Origin: Rhodamnia argentea
Lineage: Eukaryota > Streptophyta > Magnoliopsida > Myrtales > Myrtaceae
Direction: 5' to 3'
NCBI RefSeq assembly: GCF_020921035.1
Contig: NC_063156.1
Location: 24,848,283-24,912,282, forward strand
DNA length: 64,000 nt
Of this stretch, positions 13,493-26,304 are shown in pieces. Numbering within the stretch: position 1 is the first letter of the stretch; each line of letters opens with the position of its first letter. The position numbers and the translations under genes are program-made. A model generated the notes under the pieces. That model was not told the origin of the DNA. It was given only the letters and a program-made list of their open reading frames with translations, and did not search any database.

Positions 13493-16400
13493 TGCAAAAA
13501 GAAGAATGAAGTGGGGTTCAGGCATGGAAGATGCTCTTTGGGATAAAAGGTTGATGATCTATCTACTTATTTTTTCCATCTCAGTGATGATGTTGGTTAA
13601 AATCCATTTCATTGGGTTCACCGAAAAGATTTCTGCTGCAGCCTTAACAGGAGTTTTCGCTTTTTATGTAGGAGATGGTACTAATTATTTTCTGCACATC
13701 AATTGTTATTTATTTAGCTAAAAAAGATGCTTTGAATGTGGCTGGTGTGTGCAGAACATTTAGTATACGCCAATATCCACAATATAATAACTGGAGGAAG
13801 TTGTTAGGTGACAGCCTTGTCCCCACAAGAGTTTCAAAGAGTCCTAATCATACTGCTACAGGAATGCATTTAAACTTTTTCTCATTTTCTTTTCTCTTCA
13901 TTTTTTGGGGGGTTTTCTTGTTCATCATCTTTGGCTGTTTGTGTGCAGACTACAGGTCAAGGGAGGAGGAGGAGGAGGGGGAGGGGGAGGAGGAGGAGGA
14001 CCCTCCACACATTGTTTCCTTAAAATTTAGCTGATGAGACTTGTAGCCGATCCACAAAGACAAAACTTGACAATTTGACAGGACAATAGACAGGAGTGGG
14101 GTTTTGCTGGTAACAGATCAACATTGAAGAAAGCAGATAATGAAAAAGTACCTTGAGGTCTCTTTTTTTATGACCACAGTTTTAAAAGGCGCTACGATTA
14201 ACTTAAGTTTGAATTTAGATGTATCATTAAGATAAGATTACGTTGCAAATATTGAACTTTTCGTTGCGCGGTGCACAAAAAAGAAACCCATTTTTTTTTT
14301 TAGGCCTTAACTCTGCCTTGAGAAAGAGACTACTCTTTTTCTATTGAACCTTGTCCTGATGTTAAGAACAAGCAAGGTTATATGACTTGTTGAGCAACCT
14401 CTTTGTTAGATCCTTCCTTGACCCCAACTGTAAGAAGCTAATGCATGGTTTTCTTGCTTCTTCAATACTCATGGGCCAAGCTCCTTGGTATTGCATTCAA
14501 CAGTTACATTTTTAGGTTCATAGATTTATGAATTGTGGGACTCCATCTTGAAGTGGTAATGAGTTGGATGATGAAACTTGGCCTCAGATAATTGGAGGAA
14601 CCGTTCCAATGGAAAGGCTCAATTCAGTTGTGCAATTTGACCTTCAATGAAGAACATTATGCTCAATGAAGATCATAATGGATCTTTCCAAACAGTAGAA
14701 TTCACATCCTTCAAATCATTTTAGGAAGATTTTACTTGGGACCCTCCTCACGTTTACTCGAGTTCTATTAACCTAAGTAAATGATGCAGATTGAACAGCA
14801 GGGCAAAACCCCGATCGACAGATCCGCATCATGGCTATCTCCTGATGCCCAATAATGGAGGACATTTGTTTAAATGGTCGCTCATATTCGGCGTAAACCA
14901 ATCTTCCATGATCTAGGATTAGTTTGAGATTTGGAAGCATCTCTGTTTAGTCACTGATCATCCGTAGGTCTTATCATTATTTGTCCTACCTTTTCCCTCA
15001 GCTCTAATAATGCTTCTGCGCATATTCTTAAATAAAGCCATCTTCTAGTTGCAGCAGAGTATCTGTTGGCGCCTGTTCAACTTGGAACTTTATTAACTGT
15101 TTATACATTATTGCTCTTCTCTGCATATATCATAGGCTTTGTTTCAAATTATTAAAGTTCAATCCCCAGGCCACTTGTATATTCTTGCAATGTGTCGTTT
15201 CTTCAAATGTTAAATGGTTGTTTTTGCTAATTTAATTAGCATCCTAAAACGAACTTACTAACGGAACCTCGAAATTTTTCGCAGCATCCTCTGGAAAAAT
15301 GTTTAGATGCTGGGATTGGGGCACAGTGAAGTCTTGGTCAAGACTTCATGTGGCGTCGGCAGAGGAATAGACTAGGAGAAATGACAGCTAATTACGTTGT
15401 ATTAACGCTAATGACCAGACTAAATTCCACCTTCGTCAGATGTAGGGGAGGCTTTTTATAATGCCAATTATGCATGCGGCCTAACTCTTTGGCTTGAAAA
15501 CTAGAGAAAGATCTCTGATTTCATTTTCCTTTCCTTCCTTTTCAAGGATTTAAGGAAAAATGGTCTGCAAGACTGGTCCCCCAGAACCATAGTGCATCTC
15601 AGGCCACTGCAGCATTTCCTTTCCATCAATAATAGCAATCTAACCCACATTTTCCTTTTCGTAAGTGGAAAAGAAAAGCTTCGAGCCTCCGCAAATCATC
15701 TGGGTAGGGTTTCTTTTCTTTTTCTTTTTCTTTTTTTTTTTCGCGAAAAAGAGACCGAAAGGCGAGACCCTACAAACAAGGATTAGATCTCTCGATACAT
15801 GTTGGTGATTCACTCGATATCACGTTACATCGCTCATAGTGTATGATGTAACAGAAATTTTCTCGGTATTAAACGTGATCTATTATTTGAAAAGCTCCCT
15901 CACAATCCATCATGTCGTTTTGTGTAATGATTGTGTAAATCAATGTAATCGCATCTAATAATGTTCCTCTTCGTCAAATTTTTCTAATTATCTTTGAAAA
16001 ATCGCTCATTTATAATTTCGGGGCGGCATAAATGTCGAATCAATTCGGAAAAACTTTTTTATGTGTAAATTGAGTCGAATCTATTGAAAAAGATATACCA
16101 ATCTTAGAAGAGCAAGAAAAGAGATGGTTGAGAGAGTCATATGATAACTTGCGGTAGGTGCTGTAGGGTAACTGGGGAGTTTATCATTAGGGTAGGTGTC
16201 CTTCTAATCAAGAACGTGTCACTGTTCTTTCACTCCTTTCAATAGGGGCACCTCCACTTTATGCCCTTTCACCATATTATGAAAGCTTCTCTTTGCCTTC
16301 TTTCCAAATTTTTTTTTTTTTTTGGGGGGAAGGGGTGGGGGTCAATTGGCATTTTCCTTAAGGAGGGAGGAAAAACAGGCTGGTGAAGATTGTGAAGGGG

Positions 16401-17576
16401 GATCATCATTTGTTTCACCAACCATTGGCATTATAACATTCGGGTCTATCCCACTTTTTGAGAGTCCCCCGCATCACCAATTTCAGACACTTCATCGGAT
16501 GCTATGTTCCTTTCGCCTCTTTAAACTCGAAGTCAAAAGCATTATTATGGGTACGTGATGGTTGGAGGAGGTCAAGGGGGATCGAATCTCACACTCCTCC
16601 CTAGTGTGTGTTTTTATGTGTTTTATGTTGTTGATGATCATCTCTCCGAGTAGGTTACATCCGAGGTTTTGCTTTACATGTAGGGTTCGAGTTTTGCACG
16701 AGAACGGTTCGACTTTTTTTCGCGATCGGAGAACGTTGATCGGGATGCTTGATGAGCCGTTCGGGCTCATTTGGTATCCATTTCGAGTTTTTGAGAAGAT
16801 CGATATCATCTAACAACAATCAAGCCTCGAGCCTAGTTACGGGAGTGAAGAAGAGAGCCTAGAGGGATCGTATTCCGCATTTTATAGACCTACTTAATAA
16901 ATACATTTTCTCAAGCCTTATTATGGGGAGATTCAATGAAAGGGCAAAAAAGAAAAAAAAGAAGCAAAGGAGGATATCAGGTGCATTTGATTCAGCATTT
17001 TGAAAGTCCCTTGGGGAAAATTTGGAGTGTTTGGTACCCAATGGGCTTTGGGGTGAAAGCATTGGGGAAGTTGAATGCTCGATGTTGGTACCGAGTAGCT
17101 TTGAGCTTTCAACATTTTCAAAATGTCGAAGGCCTCATTCATAAAAATTAGTTACCTATTTTACTCATAAAACTTTATCAAAAATCAATTTTATCTCTTT
17201 TGAAAAGGAAAACCCGTGGTATATTGTTTATCTTTTGGAGAGAGAGAGCCGACGAGGCTAGACTTGGCAAGCCTCGTCGCCTAGGTTGCGTTGCCTCGGC
17301 GCGTCGGATCTGACTTGCCGATCGCCTGAACCCTTTGCCCACTCTGGCAATAGAGTTTAAGTATTTTAATAAAAAAAGAAATAATGTAGTCAAAGTCCTT
17401 TACAATTTTTTTTACCAAACACTATTTAACCCAAAATTGGTTTTTAAAGGATTTTTTACCGAACGCCATTTGCATTTCCCCAAAAGCCCTTACACTAAAG
17501 TCATTTACATTTCCCCAAAACGCATTTGCAAAATTAAACCTAACGCATGCGATGCCCTTCATTTGCTTCTTCTTAC

Positions 17577-18370
17577 AGCCTGTTTGGTTCGACTTTGAGG
17601 AAATGTCCTTGAAAAAATACAAATACCTTTGAGCTAAAGCGGATTTTCGAAATGCAAACATCATTAGGTAAAAGTGTATTTTGAAAATACATTAGAAAGT
17701 AACTTTAACGTAAATCCCGTTTGGTAAAATATACCCTTAGTAAATAATTTTATTTTTTAGTTATTTTTTATTTTTCGATTTTTAATTATTTTTATTTTTA
17801 ATTACTTTCTTTAATTTTTTTTCTCATTTTTTTTCCATCTTCCTTCGTTAGTTTCTTCTTAGCGTGTCACCAACCATGGTGGAGGTCGGCAATCGGCCAC
17901 AGACCAAGCTTGGCCTCTCCCCGAGCAAGACCGAGCCCGGCCAAGCTAGATCCAACAAGGCTCGGCCTCCCTCGAGGCCGACGAGGCAAGCCTCACTTGC
18001 TCGAGGCCGAGCTAAAATCCCGCGAGACCGAGGCTCACGTCACCCAACCTCGAGCTTGCCCGCCCACGTGTCATGGTCGATCGTCGAGGGGCTGTTGCAG
18101 AGGAAGGAGGAAGATGGAGAAAAGAAAAAAAGGAAAAGAAAAAGAACAATAAATTTAAAAAAATAAAAAATTGTAATTACATTTCGAAAATGCAACTTTT
18201 GAAAATATCTCAAAAGCTACTTTGAACTACAAGCATTTAGGGGCCTTTGGAAATGTAATTGCATTTCTCTAAAGTTGAGCAAAAAACGAATTAAACGCTA
18301 TTTACATTTGACCAAATGACTTTAAGAGCCCTAAAGCCCCTTCCAAATGCTGAGTCAAATAAACCCTTGC
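17577..18370. mobile_element. Candidate hAT-like non-autonomous element with GC-rich core
   Basis: The left end (GCCTGTTTGGTTCGACTTTG, followed by GAAATG and CATTAGG words) is answered at the right end by inverted text (TTTGGAAATGTAATTGCATTT, GACTTTAAGAGCCC, GAGTCAAATAAACCC). Ends of the CCTGTTTGG/CCAAACAGG type are common in hAT and PIF miniature elements. The centre (17870-18080) is GC-rich with repeated GAGGC/CGAGGC words and contains only spurious frames. A related sequence lies just upstream at about 16960-17110. Ends and target duplication were not resolved. Confidence 0.4.
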
Positions 18371-19372
18371 TTTGGTTTGATTGATGCAACCAAAGGAAAA
18401 CAAACTAAGCAATCAAATCCCTTTTTAATTACTGACAAGATTGCGATCGAGAACACTCGATTGAAGATGCATGCATAGGCTAGAGGAGCGTAGTCCACGC
18501 AGCTTTTGGAGTGGGAAGTTCATTATACACGACAAATGATCGCTCTAAAGAAAATGGGAGCTCAGACAAGACCCTCTTCTTTCCTTAGCTTTTGGTAAGC
18601 GAGTAGCTGGAGATGTCAGAGTTCATATGGCTGGTGGTTTTTCAGCCTCCAAGTCGATCGATTTCGCAGCTTAGTATCAGCGAACGGAAAATTAATAGCT
18701 GAAAGATTCGGGATGATAGACACCGGCGGAAGATCCTTCAAGAACAAAAATGCTTTCACGAGTGTTCCAAGATGGACAAGAAAGTCGACCGAATACCATT
18801 TACGCTGTCACGCCACAACCTGCTTGGCATGGCTCATCCGATAGTTCCTGCACCTTGTGTCAATGTCGGTTGCGGCCCGTGACATTTGGGAGCCATTATA
18901 GCCTCGGGCTCCAGGTTGACACTACCAAGCGACCTTTTCTTCAGTGTCATTAAGCTTTTACCTACGATTCCGCTGCTTTGAGTGCATTACCACATGGCCC
19001 ATTGAGATTTTATTACCGTAACCCGTTTCCCAAATGCACCTGTATTTGTTGGTGCCGACCGCAACACAAAGTCGACATCCGAGCTACGACAATCGTATCA
19101 CTAAACAGCAAGCAAAGCAGATGAGAACGACCGAGGCCAGAGATTCGGCTTTCGAAAATGCAAGATCAACTCTTAAAAATACGAGAACCTTTAAAACTCC
19201 AACCGCAGCACGGCTGATCTAAGACATGCAAAAGACGCTGTAAACTGCATTTTACGGTTTCCAATCCCCTAAAGTAATCCCCAGTTACACTGCAGCGGAA
19301 TACAGAATTCCTTGCATGTGGAGAAAAATCCAAAATGGCCCGAAAGAAAAGAAAAGGAATAGCACGCTCCTC

Positions 19373-22300
19373 TCATGCCGTGCTGTCTACGATCATCGGT
19401 TCAGGCTCCTTAGCTGCAGTCTTCTGCAGGTCCACAAAGTTAACAAAGCCTCAGCAATGGCCAGATAATGGCAGATAATGATGTCAATCGTCATATTGAT
19501 ACAAGGATTTCCCGATTGGGAAGTGCTATATGAGTTTTACCTCAGCAGGCTCTAGTTTACTCATTTTGGCGAACATATTGCCATAGAACTTGGCATCCTT
19601 TTTGTTGTACTCCTTGACCTTCTCCTTCAATACTTTATACTCCAGTTTCACATCCCTGTTTCAACAAGGCAAATAAATGTGTAAGCACCATATTTCTGCA
19701 CAGAGTGTGACCAAGAATTCCCAGACCACAAAAGAAACATCTCAGAGAACGAAAAAGGAGTAAAATGAAGTACCTATTGTCAGGATCAATCTCTAGCGCC
19801 TTCTTGATATCAAATTCAGCCAAATCAAGATCAGCAAGCTGAATGTAAGCCTGTGCTCTCCGATAAAGAGCCTTCACATTCCTGCTATCCAGCTCCAAAA
19901 CCTGAAACACAGAATCAAAGATGAGAGATCATTCATGCATCACACCCAGAGATTTTGCAATGGCGCAGACAAGGAAATGCTCCAAAACCTTGGTGCACAG
20001 TTTCTCAGCCTGCTTGTAATCTTTGAATTTTAGCTTGCATGCTGCATCATTCAGATTGCAAGCAACTTTCAGTGCCTTCGCTTGTTTCTTCTCCTCTTCA
20101 CCAAAGGAGGTATCGTACTCTATGTACTTCACAGCCTGCAAAATAAAGGAACAAAATGCTCAGCTACAAACAATATCAATATCCAATAGAATAAGAAAAA
20201 TTACCAGGTAATTATCCAGGGAAATCGCCCTGTTCAAAATTCTAGCTTCTCTGACACACTCTACTTTGACCAGTAAGCAGTTCATCATTTCATCGAATAC
20301 CAAATTTATTACAAATAACTAGAGAAAAAAATCTTCATACTGGGCTGGAGAAATTAAGAAACTTTGAGACCTTCAACTACAAGGAAAGCCTCAATTTAAA
20401 CCGATGGTTGAGAATCTGCTTTCCTACTAAACCATACTTTAACATACAATACATAACAGCATCAGTTGAAAAAAGCAACCATCCTCAAGTCTAAAGAACA
20501 CTCAACCAGCCATGGACTGGAGGATATAAGTAAATAACTAAACAGTGCTTGATTTGATCCAAACAAATGGCAACAATGCAGAAAACAGGAGACAATCATG
20601 TCCACTTCCAACAGGAATAAATCATGAGCAAGGTCCCTCATAGCATGTTACTAGGACTCTGCTCCGACAGGGGTCAGTAGTCAGATTTGAGAATCGTTAG
20701 CCTCGCCACTTAGCATGAAACAAAACAATACCCCCGTCGCAAGTGATTTAAATAATGGAATGCCTAAAAACTAGTTAACCATGTAAATAGACAAGATGTA
20801 CCTTTTCATATCTCTTGGAAGCCCTTGCATACTTCCCCGCCTTAAATAGAACATTTCCTTCTTCTTTCTTCTTGCCTGCAGCCTCAATCTTCTCTTCAGT
20901 ATTCATGTCCCACGACTCCTTGTCCTAAACATTGAATGTTTAGATGTATTAGTGCCCTGAAGCTTACAATAAGGATTGTGCAATAAAAGCAAATGAACAA
21001 GAGCCTGCTAACATACCTTGACAAAAGAGACCAACTCCACCTCGTAATACACAGTTGAATTAGGAGGAATGACAGCCAGATCCTGCTTAGACTCGAAAGA
21101 TCCAAAAGCATACTCAGGTGCAACTGTCAGCAAAGCAACCTCTCCCTTTTTCATGTTCATCACAGCTCTGTCAAGCCCGTCAATCACTTGTTCTGTCCAG
21201 AGAATAATCTTCAGCTAATCAATAGACTAAAGTAAAGCAGACAAGTAACACATCCAACCAGTTCAATTACCTTCGTCGGTCTTGAACTCGAATAACTCCT
21301 CACTATCATCATGGCCCTTCTTCACAAATACTGTACCATCTTGCAACTTCCCAACCAATTTCACTGCAACCTCAGAATCACACACATCAGCAACCACAGA
21401 GGCCATTGTGCAAATCATACCTAAGTCACTTCCATTTTACACTACAATTCTTAAGTTACTCAAATAGAGAAGTGGATCATCTTGTCCGTAGGATGTAAGA
21501 AAAGCTTGGGCACAAAAAGAAAGTACCTTTAACTACAGCTCCTTCATTAGGCTTCTCATATCCTTCCCCTTCCTTGAGGATCTTTTTTATTACTTTCTTG
21601 TCGTCGGTCACTTCAGACACAGTCTTCCATGATACCAACTCTAATTTTATTTGAAGAGTTGCATTAGGTGGAACGGCACCCTCATCACCAGAAGCTGGCT
21701 TACCTTTCTCACCAAATCCATCTACAAACAAGATCTAAAATTAACAAAACACACCCCAGCAGAATGCTCCACAAGACAAGAGAGAGAGAGGAAAGAACTT
21801 CAGCTTACATTGTGGCTTGACTGTCAAAAGAACTTTCTCTGCCTTTTTCATTGTCTTGACAGCTTTAGCAACTGCTGGGCAAAAATGTCCTACATGAAAG
21901 ATTCAAGGTTAGTACTATACAAATGTGTAGGATGGCAAAAAGAGTACACTCTTTACCAAAAATTAGTCACCTTCTTTAACAGTGAATTCGATTCCATCAG
22001 ACTTTGCAACTATGGTTCCATCTTCCAGCTGAACCTCATACTTGACTGCATAAACCAAAAGTCAATCCTATCAGCATCTTTTCGATTAACAAACTCCCGA
22101 CAAAAATAACAATGAGGAAGAATTAAATAAACACCTGATACTTCATCCAGATCTTTAGGATTTTCCCATTTTTCACCTTCCACCAGAATTTTCTTGAACA
22201 CGCCCCCATCCTTGCAAATATCCTTGACACTCGTCCAAGAAAGCAGTTCAACATCAAATTGCAGAGTTGCATTAGGAGGTATGGTTGGAGGTGAGCCAGA

Positions 22301-24679
22301 CTCGCCATAAGCTAGCTCTGGAGGTATTGTGAAAATAGCATTTTCCCCCTTCTTCATTGTCTTGATACCTTGATCCCATCCCTTTATCACTTGCCCTGCA
22401 AGCACAACAAATTCATTCCAAAATCAACACCCTCCTTGGCCAGCTTCCTTGACCAAAACAAAATAAACAAGGCATAACAAGTGCAAGATGATCAAAACTA
22501 GAATAAAACAGTTGACAGAATTATGTAAGTCCACAGACATTATACGACTGATAGACATATTGTCCAAGACTCACATAAGAGCAACCTTTGCCACCCACAA
22601 TGTCAATCAAAGAGTATAAATTTTAATGACTCAGCTTTGTCGCGCAATTCATCAGACAGGTTCAGTTTAGGTTTAGGTTTAACAGAAGTCATAATGCCAT
22701 TGGTGTAAAAGTATCTTGGAAACACAGTCAACAGAGAACCATGCCAATGATGACCAGTCAATTGTGCAGGGTTTATTTATTTCTGTCCATATCTCTCACT
22801 ATTTTTCCAATTATTCATCCACATTTCTTCTTAATCCTACCGATATCTTGTTAGTGGATGATCTAAACCTATTCATTCAGTCATTCATGCTACCTGCATC
22901 ACCCAATGCTACTTCTGTTGACTACCAGTAGACCAGCAGCATATTTGGGATTATAAAAAGAATGAAAGCTGACCATCTATGGGAAGATGACCTTAAATTG
23001 TTGACATATTCCCCGTCTACTTCAAAAGATTAAGCATATAAAATTGGCTTTCTCAAGCAATGCGAAAACAAATGCTGTACTACTAACACCATCATCTAAA
23101 CAGCTTACCATTTTATGACCAGGAAAAAGACCACAGATATAAAAGAAGGCTGCAGCATGACAAGACCAGTATTCAGAATGACAAAAGGAGATAAGAAAGA
23201 ATCAATGAAAAGCAGAACATCCATATAAGATTTTCACCATCTCCAGACATACTAAAGAACAAGGAGGCAGAGAACTTTAGTTCACAAGTCACATATCCTG
23301 ACTAGATTAACTTCCCAGGCTAGGGAACTCTAGAATCTTAGTCAGGCATCTATTTTCAACATACACTAGAACTGATATGCTACTCCATGTCCTGTAATAA
23401 AAAAATATGATTCGCATATGTCAGCAGTTACAGAACAACATTCATGATATTTCAGCATCATGTCAAACTGGTATTCACTATGGACCATAACAATGAATCC
23501 CATGACCACCACAAGTGGGAAGGCACTTCCAATACAAGGAGACGCTCCAATACATGCTAAGCAAAGAGTTCTATCCAGACTAATAGGATCTCAGCACATA
23601 CAAAATTATCTCCACTTCTTCTATAGAAGCTTGCAAACAGTAATTATAGCATCATTCCATCCACAGCAGTAGAGAAGGAGAATTTGCATCTGCATGGACT
23701 AGAGACTGTAGATAAAACCTACATCACAACATATCCCCATGTCGGCTAATAAAGGACTTCTCAGAGATAAACCATTCCATACCAATTTCCTCGAATAGCC
23801 ACAACACCATGTCGTAGCCAAGTATAGTAAACTCATGATCAATGTGGCCAAACCAAAAAGCAAACGGTCAAAGGAGAGTCGAAGACCTCCAGAGAGTTAC
23901 ACGTGTAGGATCCGTGTAGGATCCATAAAGAGGATGAGATATTCTCAAATGCAGGTCGTGCCACACACAAACCCGTTCAACTTCCACTCGGCCACTATTA
24001 GGCCATATCAGCAAACTATCATCCCATCAAGAAAACCAGTTCCTACCTACTAAGACGTTACCTTGCGGACCCGTCAGTAGTGTGTAAACCATTTTTCAAC
24101 GCAACTTGTTCGCATTTCAAAAGAACCAATAAACAGAAAATACATACTTCACCTTAACAGCCCAATTAGATTCAAGATTAAGCAACCGAAGAACTTGCAC
24201 AATCACAGCGGAGCATAGTGAGGACGACTTTAATTCAATGAGCTAAAAATCACGATTTTTGCACAAAATTTGGAAGCCTCACCTTGGCCAAGAGGGAACT
24301 TGAATGGAGTCCCGCGGTCACGACTGGAATCGAATTGAGTACCATCAAGGAGCGTCCCAGTGTAATGCACTGAAAACAAGACAACCACAAGGGAAAAAAA
24401 CCAATCAGCTCAACCACCTCCAGAAACGAAAACCACAAAGCTAACACGCAACGATCCAAGGAAAAGGCACGCACCTTCAACTTCGTCGCCATTATCAGGG
24501 GTGTCCCAGCCCTCGCCTTCCTTGACGAGCTTCTTCTTGAGGCCCTGCTTGCCGATCTCCTTCTCCTCGCCGGCCTTCATGATGGGGGCGTCGTCGTCGG
24601 GGAGGTCGAAGTCCTCGTTCATCTCGTCGGCGGGCGGAATGTCGAAGTCCCCGGATGCATCCATTTGAGGGAGGTCCAT
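19373..24679 (-). CDS. Multidomain FKBP-type peptidyl-prolyl isomerase, ROF1/ROF2 (FKBP62/65)-like
   Basis: Large immunophilin: prolyl isomerase and HSP90 co-chaperone. In Arabidopsis its relatives ROF1/ROF2 modulate heat-stress transcription through HSP90 and HSFA2. Thirteen exons, all GT-AG: 24679-24475, 24369-24283, 22395-22135, 22045-21971, 21889-21809, 21721-21527, 21363-21271, 21192-21017, 20924-20802, 20135-19989, 19901-19774, 19655-19541 and 19423-19373; 1737 bases, 578 aa. An acidic N-terminus (1-48) precedes three FKBP domains (about 49-155, 172-270, 286-390), three TPR motifs (about 401-515) and a basic helix at about 525-553 ([19 protein letters not shown]) matching the calmodulin-binding region of the family. 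FKBP domain 1 keeps the catalytic-pocket signature (HYTG, FDSS, VIKGWD, AYGESG). Domains 2 and 3 have lost several pocket residues, so catalysis probably rests on domain 1. The start is chosen for the acidic MDLPQMD N-terminus and the upstream TATA box. Confidence 0.95.
22396..24282 (-). other. Long intron 2 of the FKBP gene
   Basis: A 1.9 kb intron between FKBP exons 2 and 3. No coding sequence is recognised. It contains a short TTTAGG-type repeat (about 22666-22681, two and a half units) and a GTGTAGGATCC doublet near 23905-23925; neither looks functional. Confidence 0.6.
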
Positions 24680-24857
24680 TTCCGCGCGTCTCCGGAATCC
24701 AAAACGAAGAAGGAAGGACGATTACTTAAGGATCGTCCGGAGCTGACCCGAGAGGGTACAGACGGGATGCGAGCTGCAACAGGGATCGCGAAAGCGACGG
24801 GGTTCACGGGAGCGGAATCTGGAGGCGTCGAGAAGCAAGCGAAGTCGGGGGTGAGAA

Positions 24858-24869
24858 GATATTTTTATA
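24858..24869 (-). promoter_or_regulatory. TATA box of the FKBP gene
   Basis: On the minus strand this reads GTATAAAAATAT, about 180 bases upstream of the FKBP start codon. It would place transcription start near 24835 and give a leader of roughly 155 bases. Confidence 0.6.
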
Positions 24870-24890
24870 CGGCGTCGAGAGGGGGGGAGG

Positions 24891-24906
24891 TTCTAGAGAG
24901 TTCGAA
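24891..24906. promoter_or_regulatory. Heat-shock-element-like motif upstream of the FKBP TATA box
   Basis: The sequence TTC-TA-GAG-AG-TTC-GAA is an alternating heat shock element array with one mismatch (GAG for GAA) and one unspaced unit. It lies about 25 bases upstream of the TATA box. A weaker second match (TTC-CA-GAG-AG-TTT) lies at about 24950-24961. Together they are consistent with heat-induced expression, as known for ROF2-type genes, but the matches are imperfect. Confidence 0.45.
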
Positions 24907-25429
24907 GCGAGGGTTTTGGGGCAAGTGAAGAGGATGATGATCCGAGAGTTCCAGAGAGTTTACCCCTTTTCTTTTTAATTCTTTTAGTTTTCTTTTTTTT
25001 TCGTTTTTTTTTTTGGTGACGTGGGGTTGCAGAAAAATGAAAACGAACGCTGAGCGATGATGCGTCGAGACTCGTGCGGGGGATCTCAGCTAAAGATTTT
25101 ACTGAGTGAGACCAGCTGAGTCAGAGTCGGAGAGACAGAGAGTCGCTGGTGCATTTTATCAAACACATGGAGAGCACCGTCGGATCTCATGGCCATCCAC
25201 AACCATACATCTTCATCTTCATAGATCCTGATTCGATTCCCTCGGCTTATTTTATGCTACGCTCCGTCTAAAAATCGCTCCTTTGTTGGGTGAAAACTAC
25301 GAAGAGAGAAAGGATAGGCCTGGGGTCCATTTCGGGCTTTGAAGATCTTTGCCCCCAAACCAGTCCGTGCTTGAATTTTAAGTACGAAACTTCCATTTAG
25401 GTGGGGGCCGGGCTAGAGAAGCGAACAGC

Positions 25430-25790
25430 TCGCTCGCACCTATTTTGAATCGCTTGCGCGGGCCGTCGAACCCACAACCGTTTCCGCTCCCCGTATTTAA
25501 CCCGTTTAGCGAGGGAAGAAGAGAAGTCCACCTTCGAAATTATTTCCTCCTCCTTCTTCTTCTTCCCCGGACATCAGGGGGATAAGCCCAGGAGACAATG
25601 AGGGGACATATGAAGATATGATAGAGCGCTCCGCCCGCCGAAAGGGGGAATATAGACGGTTTCCTCTTACGGGGAACTTTGGTCGCCCGCCGTCCTCCTA
25701 CGGCTGGAGAACCTGTCTCGCTAATACCTCTGAGGCTCTTACCATGCAATCGATGTTAGCCCACGCCGTATGGGCCAGCTTAGATGATTC
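25430..25790. other. Possible organellar (mitochondrial) DNA insertion
   Basis: This segment differs in texture from its flanks: it is GC-richer, free of low-complexity runs apart from one CTT stretch, and has a 69-codon minus-strand open frame (25749-25540) rich in polar and aromatic residues. The style (CGCCCGCCGAAAGGGGG, GGGAATATAGACGG) resembles plant mitochondrial intergenic DNA. I cannot name a source locus, so this remains a suggestion. It could equally be part of an unrecognised old gene. Confidence 0.2.
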
Positions 25791-26304
25791 CTGAGGTGTT
25801 CCTAGACATTCTGAGCATATCAAGGTTTCGTTTATTCTTCGGATAGTACATTTTTTAAAAAAAAAAAATTCGCTCATTGGGCTTACAAAAATAAATTAAC
25901 AGAAAATATTTGCATTATTCATGAAAAATATTGGAATATATTCCGACGACTAGGGAAAAATGTTTGATTATTTTATTTTTATTTTTTATTTTATTTTATT
26001 TTTATTTAAAAAAATATTTTCCAAATTACTCACTTTTCGCTAAATAACGTTGGTGGGCCTAAATTTTTTAAGAAAATCCCCATCTACCAAGGTCTCAAGT
26101 GCCTTCATTTTCTCAAATAAGGACTTAAAATGAAATTTTTGTTCAAATAAATGGGCGATGTACTCTTTTTGTCTCTAATAAGGGCTGAAGCTGGTCTCTA
26201 CTTGGTATAAAAAAGGGTCGGCACCCATGGGCGTTGGGGTCGCCGATCAACCAAATGGCGCACTACTAGGGCATTTTGGTAATTTTATTTTTATTTATTT
26301 ATTT

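Larger units (their letters stand above)
12654..19372. other. Intergenic region between bHLH and FKBP genes
   Basis: About 6.7 kb with no recognisable gene. It holds the bHLH 3' untranslated region (AATATATAAAAATT near 12838), a GA microsatellite at 13459-13492, a GGA/GGGGA run at 13963-14000, homopolymer T runs (15728-15740, 16309-16323) and a hAT-like non-autonomous element listed at 17577-18370. The open frames here are short and without family motifs. Confidence 0.6.

Noticed and set aside
18857..18921. GTGTCAA...TTGACAC inverted pair with inner GGGAGCC/GGCTCC
   Set aside because: The stems are short and separated, and similar pairs are expected by chance over this length. There is no support for a structured RNA.
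22666..22681. Telomere-like TTTAGG repeats
   Set aside because: Only about two and a half units of a 6-base (not TTTAGGG) motif inside an intron. Too short to be an interstitial telomeric tract.
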